DNA of 50,213 nucleotides from Gemmatimonadaceae bacterium. GTDB lineage: Bacteria > Gemmatimonadota > Gemmatimonadetes > Gemmatimonadales > Gemmatimonadaceae. Position 1 is the stretch's first letter. Each line of letters starts with the position of its first letter. The DNA is taken from the NCBI GenBank assembly GCA_017881585.1, contig JADGQS010000007.1, positions 1-50,213 of the forward strand, read 5' to 3'. The notes beneath the pieces are model-generated. The model worked only from the letters and a program-made list of their open reading frames with translations. It was not told the origin of the DNA and did not search any database. Shown piece after piece: positions 45,269 to 50,213 of this stretch. Made by a program: the position numbers and the translations under genes.

Positions 45269-46243
45269 GTGCGCCGTTTTCTCCTCGCGCGCGGCGCGCA
45301 GGCTCTCGCAGTCATCGCGCTCGTCGCGACGCTCGCCTTCACGCTCGTGCACCTCGCGCCCGGCGATCCGTTCGCCGCCAGCCTCGACGATCCCACCAAC
45401 ACCGCCGCGCTGCACGCGCAGCAGATGCATCGCTGGGGATACGACCAGCCCCTGCCGGTGCAGTACCTGAAATGGCTCGGCAATCTCGCGCGCGGTGAAT
45501 TCGGCTGGTCGCATTCCCGGAATCGACGCGTGGCCGACGTGCTGCTCGAGACCGTTCCGCGCACATTCCTCCTCATGGGCGCGGCACTCGTCGCCGGCGT
45601 GCTCGCGGGCCTCGCGTTGGGCACGTGGCAGGCCGCGCGCCGCGGAACGCCCGCCGAACGCGCGTCGGGTACGCTCGCGACCGCGGTGCTCTCCGTGCCC
45701 GAGTTCCTCGTCGCGCTGGCGGCGCTCGCGCTTCCCGCAGCACGCTGGCACTGGTTTCCCGTCAGCGGCATCGCGGACCCCGCCATGCACGACTCCATGA
45801 GCGCGATCGGTCGCGCGTGGGACGTCACCCGCCATCTGGTGCTCCCCGCGGGCACGCTGGCGCTGCTCACCGCCGCGGGCGTCTCGCGCTACCATCGCAG
45901 CGCGATGCTCGCCATGCTGCCGGAGGAATTCGTCCGCACGGCGCGAGCGAAAGGAGCCGGTGAGTACACCGCGGTCGTGCGGCACGCGCTGCGCAACGCG
46001 CTCGGTCCACTCATCACGATCGTCGGACTGCTCCTCCCCACGCTGTTCGGCGGCGCCGTGTTCGTGGAAACGATCTTCAGCTGGCCCGGTGTTGGGCGAA
46101 TGATGGTCGAGGCGGTCGGCGGCAACGACTATCCGCTCGTCCTCGCCGGCGTGCTCGTGGGGAGTGTGCTCGTCGTGCTCGGCAGCGCGCTCGCCGACGT
46201 GCTCTCGGCGCTCGCGGACCCGCGCCTGCGGATCGAAGCGTGA
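45269..46243 (+). CDS. Peptide ABC transporter permease (DppB-like)
   Basis: First inner-membrane permease of the transporter, 324 aa with about six transmembrane helices. N-terminal segment LARGAQALAVIALVATLAFTL, then LAPGDPF, a DppB signature. The cytoplasmic EAA loop that contacts the ATPases is PEEFVRTARAKGAGEYTAVV with G at the usual place. GTG start three bases after the substrate-binding gene stop. The stop overlaps the second permease start (GTGA). Confidence 0.94.
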   Translation: MRRFLLARGAQALAVIALVATLAFTLVHLAPGDPFAASLDDPTNTAALHAQQMHRWGYDQPLPVQYLKWLGNLARGEFGWSHSRNRRVADVLLETVPRTFLLMGAALVAGVLAGLALGTWQAARRGTPAERASGTLATAVLSVPEFLVALAALALPAARWHWFPVSGIADPAMHDSMSAIGRAWDVTRHLVLPAGTLALLTAAGVSRYHRSAMLAMLPEEFVRTARAKGAGEYTAVVRHALRNALGPLITIVGLLLPTLFGGAVFVETIFSWPGVGRMMVEAVGGNDYPLVLAGVLVGSVLVVLGSALADVLSALADPRLRIEA

Positions 46244-47046
46244 AGTTCGCCGCCGCGGTCCTCGTGCTGTTCGTGGTCGTGGCCGTCGCGGCTCCGGCGA
46301 TCGCTCCGCACGATCCGCGCGCGACGCCGCAGTCGGAGACGCAAAAGAACCTGCCGCCGTCCGGCGCGCATCCGTTCGGCACCGATCAATACTCGCGCGA
46401 CGTGCTGAGCCGGGTCATTTATGGCGCGCGCGTGTCGCTCGGCGTGGCGGTTGTCGCCGTCATGCTCGCGCTCACGCTCGGCGCGGCCATCGGCGCCGTC
46501 GCCGGGTACGCCGGCGGGTGGACGGACATCATCTGCATGCGCGTCGTCGACGCGATGCTGTCGGTGCCGCGCGTGTTGCTCCTGCTCGTGCTCGTGGCGA
46601 GCACGGGACCGCTCACGGTCGGCGGAATCATCGTGCTGCTCGGTTGCACCGGGTGGCCCGGCACGAGTCGCCTCGTGCGCGGCGAGGTGCGCCTGCTGAA
46701 GGAACGCGACTACGTGCTCGCGTCGCGCGCGACGGGAACGCCCGAATGGCGCGTGTTCGTGTTGCACGTGCTGCCCGGCCTCGTGCCGCAGCTGCTCGTG
46801 ACGGGAACGCTCGCGCTCGCAACGGTGATCCCGCTCGAGGCCGGCCTCTCGTTCCTCGGGCTGGGCGTCCAGCCGCCGACCGCAAGCTGGGGCAACATCA
46901 TCAGCGACGCGGCCGGGCGTCCCGGCGACACGTGGTGGGTCGTGCTCTTCCCCGGCCTGGCGATCGTGTGCACTGTGCTTGCGGTGAACACCATCGGCGA
47001 ACGGCTGCGCGAGCGCATCGACCCGCGAGGGAGGTCGCGTACATGA
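46240..47046 (+). CDS. Peptide ABC transporter permease (DppC-like)
   Basis: Second permease, 268 aa. Features are the N-terminal helix AAAVLVLFVVVAVAAPAIAP, the DppC signature HPFGTDQYSRDVLSRVIYGA, and the EAA loop LLKERDYVLASRATGTPEWR. Near the end, GLSFLGLGVQPPTASWGNII is characteristic of DppC/OppC. GTG start at 46240, four-base overlap with the first permease. Confidence 0.95.
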   Translation: MKFAAAVLVLFVVVAVAAPAIAPHDPRATPQSETQKNLPPSGAHPFGTDQYSRDVLSRVIYGARVSLGVAVVAVMLALTLGAAIGAVAGYAGGWTDIICMRVVDAMLSVPRVLLLLVLVASTGPLTVGGIIVLLGCTGWPGTSRLVRGEVRLLKERDYVLASRATGTPEWRVFVLHVLPGLVPQLLVTGTLALATVIPLEAGLSFLGLGVQPPTASWGNIISDAAGRPGDTWWVVLFPGLAIVCTVLAVNTIGERLRERIDPRGRSRT

Positions 47047-47092
47047 CCCCGAGAGCCGTTGCTCCCATGATCCCTCCGCAGAGGCCGGCGAC

Positions 47093-47899
47093 GTGACCGC
47101 CCCCGTCCTCCTCGACGTACGCGATCTCGTCGTGACGTACGTGTCCGACGCGGGAGCGGTGCGCGCGGTGGACGGCGTTTCGTTCGCCGTGCATGCCGGC
47201 GAGACCGTCGCACTCGTGGGTGAGTCGGGGTGCGGCAAGACGTCCGTCGCGTTCGCCCTGATGCGCGTGATGGCGCCCGGCGCGCGCATCGGCGCAGGGA
47301 GCCGCATCACGTTCGACGGCGCCGACCTGCTCGCGCTCGACGAGCGCGCCATGTGCGACCTGCGTGGCCGGAAGATCTCGATGATCTTCCAGGAACCGGC
47401 CTCCGCGCTCAACCCCGTGATGAAGGTCGGCGCGCAGGTCGCCGAGGTCGCGTTGTTGCACGGCGAGCGATCAAAACGGGCGGCATGGGACCGCGCGGTC
47501 GCCATGCTCGACCGCACCGGGATCGCCGACGCGGCGCGGCGAGCGCACCAGTACCCGCACGAGCTCTCGGGCGGCATGCGGCAGCGCGTGCTGATCGCCA
47601 TGGCCCTGATGATGCGGCCCGCGCTGGTCATTGCCGACGAGCCGACGTCCGCACTCGACGTGACCGTGCAGGCGCAAATCCTCGACCTCCTCCGCGACCT
47701 GCAGCGTGAAACGGGAATGGCGGTGCTGTTCATCACGCACGACTTCGGCGTCGTGGCGGAGTTGTGCTCGCGCGCGATGGTGATGCGCGCCGGGCGGATC
47801 GTCGAGGACGCGCCGGTCGACCGGATCTTCCACGCGCCGGCCGACCCCTACACAGCCGAGTTGCTGCGCGCGGTTCCACGCCTGACGGCCGACCGATGA
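47093..47899 (+). CDS. Peptide ABC transporter ATPase (DppD-like)
   Basis: Cytosolic ATPase, 268 aa. Walker A GESGCGKT (43-50), Q-loop in MIFQEPASALNPVMKVG, signature LSGGMRQRV (from 158), Walker B ALVIADEPTSALDVTVQAQI and the switch His in FITHDFGVV. It lacks the long C-terminal extension with Cys residues that many DppD/OppD proteins carry (their usual length is about 325), so no iron-sulphur cluster is expected. GTG start at 47093, 46 bp after the permease. Confidence 0.94.
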   Translation: MTAPVLLDVRDLVVTYVSDAGAVRAVDGVSFAVHAGETVALVGESGCGKTSVAFALMRVMAPGARIGAGSRITFDGADLLALDERAMCDLRGRKISMIFQEPASALNPVMKVGAQVAEVALLHGERSKRAAWDRAVAMLDRTGIADAARRAHQYPHELSGGMRQRVLIAMALMMRPALVIADEPTSALDVTVQAQILDLLRDLQRETGMAVLFITHDFGVVAELCSRAMVMRAGRIVEDAPVDRIFHAPADPYTAELLRAVPRLTADR

Positions 47900-47930
47900 A
47901 AGAAGACCGAAGACGGAAGACCGAAGGCCG
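47900..47930 (+). repeat. Family C word run filling the dppD-dppF gap
   Basis: The complete 31-bp gap between the two ATPase genes is aagaccgaagacggaagacc with flanking repeats of the same words. These are the words seen in the element at 24945-25058. It replaces the sequence where a ribosome site would be expected (though gaag/ggaag words may serve as one). Confidence 0.8.
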
Positions 47931-48761
47931 ATGAGCGATACTCTCATCTCGGTGAGCCATCTCACGCATGAGTTTGCTGCGCGCCGCACGATGTTCGGCG
48001 CGCCGCAAGCGACGATCAGGGCGGTGAACGACGTGAGCTTCGACATCGCGCGCGGCGAGACGCTCGCGCTCGTCGGCGAGTCCGGGTGCGGAAAAACCAC
48101 GACCGGGCGCGCGATCCTGCGATTGATCGAGCCGACCTCCGGCCACGTGACGTTCGACGGGATCGACGTGCTGACACTCCAACGCGAGCCGCTGCGACGG
48201 CTCCGGCGCCGGATGCAGGTCGTCTTTCAGGATCCCCACACCTCGCTCGACCCGCGGATGAGAGTGGGCCGCACCGTTCGCGAGGGTATCGAGGCGCACG
48301 AACTCGCGGAGGGCGCCGAGGCGGATGCGCGCGTGGCGCGCACCCTCGAGGAGGTCGGGCTTCGCGCGAGCGACGCCGCGAAACTCCCGCACGAGTTCTC
48401 CGGCGGACAGCGCCAGCGCATCGCGATCGCCCGTGCGCTCGCCGTCGAGCCGGAGTTCGTGGTGCTCGACGAGGCCGTGTCCGCGCTCGACGTGACCGTG
48501 CAGGCGCAGGTGCTTGCCCTGCTGATGCAGTTGCAGCGCGATCGCGGCCTCACCTATCTGTTCATCGCGCACAATCTCGCGGTCGTCGAGCGGATCGCCA
48601 CGCGCGTCGCCGTGATGTACCGTGGCCGGATCGTCGAGATCGCGGCGGCCGCGGCGTTGTATTCATCGCCGCAGCACGGGTACACAAAGGCGTTGCTGTC
48701 GGCGGTTCCGGTTCCGGATCCGCGAGTGAAGAAGAAACGCATCGTTTGGGATGGAAACTGA
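47931..48761 (+). CDS. Peptide ABC transporter ATPase (DppF-like)
   Basis: Second ATPase of the peptide transporter, 276 aa. Walker A GESGCGKT (49-56), Q-loop VVFQDPHTSLDPRMRVG, signature FSGGQRQRIAIARAL, Walker B FVVLDEAVSALDVTVQAQV, and switch His in FIAHNLAVV. It ends with YSSPQHGYTKALLSAVPVPDP, typical of DppF/OppF. The segment DEAVSALD has Ala where Pro is usual (DEPVSALD), a neutral-looking change. The stop lies inside a short word island (48759-48787). Confidence 0.94.
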   Translation: MSDTLISVSHLTHEFAARRTMFGAPQATIRAVNDVSFDIARGETLALVGESGCGKTTTGRAILRLIEPTSGHVTFDGIDVLTLQREPLRRLRRRMQVVFQDPHTSLDPRMRVGRTVREGIEAHELAEGAEADARVARTLEEVGLRASDAAKLPHEFSGGQRQRIAIARALAVEPEFVVLDEAVSALDVTVQAQVLALLMQLQRDRGLTYLFIAHNLAVVERIATRVAVMYRGRIVEIAAAAALYSSPQHGYTKALLSAVPVPDPRVKKKRIVWDGN

Positions 48762-48812
48762 TAGCCGTCGCCTGACAGCGATCAGACAACAACCCTCCGC
48801 AATCACCCGCTC

Positions 48813-50213
48813 ATGTCTTCTCCCGTCGCGCGCTCCGAAGTTTTCGCCGACCGCTCCCTCTTCGGCCATCCCAAGGGCCTCGGCCTGCTCTTCCTCACCG
48901 AGATGTGGGAGCGCTTCTCCTACTACGGCATGCGCGCGCTGCTGGTGCTGTATCTCGTCAACGCCCAGCACTGGACCGCCGCGCGCGCGGCGACGCTGTA
49001 CGGCAACTACACGATGCTCGTGTTCCTGACGCCGCTCATCGGCGGATATCTCGCCGACCGAATCATCGGTACGAGACGGTCGCTGGTAATCGGCGGTCTC
49101 ATCATTTCGGCGGGACACTTCACGCTCGCATTGCAGGGCGAGACGGCGTTCTACATCGGTCTCGGCCTGATCATTGTCGGCACCGGCTTCTTCAAGTCGA
49201 ACGTGTCGACGCAGGTCGGACAGATCTACGCCGACGGTGACACGCGTCGCGACGCCGGCTTCACGATTTTCTACATGGGCATCAACACCGGCGCGTTCCT
49301 TGGGCCGATCGTGTGCGGCTATCTCGCCGACAGCCCGAGCTGGGGCTGGCACTACGGGTTCGCCGCCGCCGGCGTGGGCATGGTGCTCGGACTGATCACC
49401 TACGTGTGGGGCCGCGAGAAGTACCTGCCGGGAATCGGGCTTCCGAATTTCGGCGGTGCCGCGGCGACACCGGACGCAGGAATCCCCGTCTCGAACCCGA
49501 TGCACGGGATCGGCGGCGCCGCGGCGGGATGCATGGTCGGCTTCCTCGGCGGCGGATACCTCGGGCTCGCGATGGGCGGCGTGATCGGCGGCGCCCTCGG
49601 GATCGCGATCCTCGGCACGCACGGCGAGGAGCGCCGCCGCGTGTTCGCGATCTTCATCGTCGCGTTCTTCGTGGTGTTCTTCTGGGCCGCATACGAGCAG
49701 GCCGGCAGTTCGATGAACCTCTTTGCCGACCGCAACACGGACCTCACCCTCGGCGGGCTCGTTTCGAAACCGATCCCCGCGAGCTGGTTCCAGTCGGTGA
49801 ACCCCGCCTACATCCTGATCTTCTCACCGGTGTTCGCCTGGATCTGGATGACGCTCGGCAAGCACAAGATGGAACCTTCGACCGCCATGAAGATGGTGAT
49901 CGGACTGTTCCTGCTCGGCACGGGGTTCGTGTTCATGGTGGTCGGAGCAAAGGGCGCGGATCAGGGACTGCGCGTGAGCTGGCTCTGGCTCTGCGCCGCG
50001 TACCTCTGCCACACGCTGGGCGAACTCTGCCTCTCGCCGATCGGGCTCTCGTACGTGACGAAAGTCTCGCCGGTGCGGTTCGCGTCGCTGATGATGGGCG
50101 TGTGGTTCCTCGCCAACGCGGCGGCGAACAAGCTCGGCGGAACGATCGCGGCGATGGTCGAGAAGATCCCGACGCTCACGCAGTTCTACACGATCTTCGT
50201 GGTGTCGTCGTTC
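48813..50213 (+). CDS. POT-family proton-coupled peptide transporter (3' end outside window)
   Basis: Major-facilitator peptide symporter (PTR2/POT). The 467 codons visible include nearly the whole protein; the stop is beyond the window. The ExxER motif is Glu30, Glu33 and Arg34 in LTEMWERFSYYG, needed for proton coupling. The PTR2 signature FYMGINTGAFLGPIVCGYLA and the loop GGYLADRIIGTRRSLVIGG are intact, as is the transmembrane-10 region GELCLSPIGLSYV. A Gly/Ala-rich insertion (GGAAAGCMVGFLGGGYLG) is an extra hydrophobic helix pair, as in longer bacterial members. It follows the ABC peptide operon by 51 bp but has its own spacer. Confidence 0.95.
   Translation, partial: MSSPVARSEVFADRSLFGHPKGLGLLFLTEMWERFSYYGMRALLVLYLVNAQHWTAARAATLYGNYTMLVFLTPLIGGYLADRIIGTRRSLVIGGLIISAGHFTLALQGETAFYIGLGLIIVGTGFFKSNVSTQVGQIYADGDTRRDAGFTIFYMGINTGAFLGPIVCGYLADSPSWGWHYGFAAAGVGMVLGLITYVWGREKYLPGIGLPNFGGAAATPDAGIPVSNPMHGIGGAAAGCMVGFLGGGYLGLAMGGVIGGALGIAILGTHGEERRRVFAIFIVAFFVVFFWAAYEQAGSSMNLFADRNTDLTLGGLVSKPIPASWFQSVNPAYILIFSPVFAWIWMTLGKHKMEPSTAMKMVIGLFLLGTGFVFMVVGAKGADQGLRVSWLWLCAAYLCHTLGELCLSPIGLSYVTKVSPVRFASLMMGVWFLANAAANKLGGTIAAMVEKIPTLTQFYTIFVVSSF

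Overview
The window is a high-GC bacterial chromosome segment with dense, mostly ATGA/GTGA-overlapping genes. It opens with recF (5' end outside the window), a DUF721/DciA gene and gyrB, an order typical of a replication-origin neighbourhood. The codon use, the many GTG starts and the islands of short repeated words in the gaps suggest a Gemmatimonadota-like organism. That assignment is inference; no rRNA or other marker is present. No tRNA, rRNA, CRISPR array, transposase or phage gene was seen.

Layout. 1-3.4 kb: recF, dciA-like, gyrB. 3.5-5.8 kb (minus): pyrimidine-nucleoside phosphorylase and a VOC/extradiol-type protein. 5.9-10.1 kb (plus): secreted TPR protein, GAF protein, ligA, V4R protein. 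10.1-15.3 kb: phosphoribosyltransferase (minus), then TPR protein, orphan ParA, lipoprotein, long-chain acyl-CoA synthetase and a Trm112-like protein. 15.3-17.1 kb (minus): overlapping PTPS, folE and SDR genes, which look like a tetrahydrobiopterin operon. 17.1-18.0 kb: a large inverted repeat and a 51-aa membrane protein. 18.0-26.1 kb (minus): NurA-like, HerA-like, SbcD/Mre11, SbcC/Rad50 and a GNAT protein, a DNA-end-processing locus. 26.1-31.6 kb: lipoprotein; an aminotransferase operon with a DUF2283-like and a stand-alone Lrp/AsnC effector-domain protein; an inactive-looking DEAD-box relative with an RGG tail overlapping tdk. 31.8-38.2 kb: a HEAT-repeat gene remnant, a four-gene minor-pilin operon, a divergent AraC-type regulator and a solitary prepilin. 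38.3-43.6 kb: coaE, gcvH, gcvP, a 51-aa membrane protein and a LipM-like lipoate-attachment enzyme. 43.6-50.2 kb: a dipeptide/oligopeptide ABC transporter (five genes) and a POT-family peptide transporter cut by the window end.

Functional modules. GcvH, GcvP and the LipM-like protein form a glycine-cleavage/lipoylation group. DeoA/Pdp and Tdk both serve pyrimidine salvage but lie far apart. The ABC and POT systems together point to reliance on peptide uptake. SbcCD with HerA-NurA resembles the archaeal end-resection set.

The least explained material is between genes. At least six sites carry long, imperfect inverted repeats built from iterated 6-15 bp words. Several belong to recognisable families with two or more copies in this 50 kb. 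One family pair (17132-17355 and 27057-27276) shares both arms and the spacer. These elements sit at gene ends, in leaders and once fill an intra-operon gap exactly.
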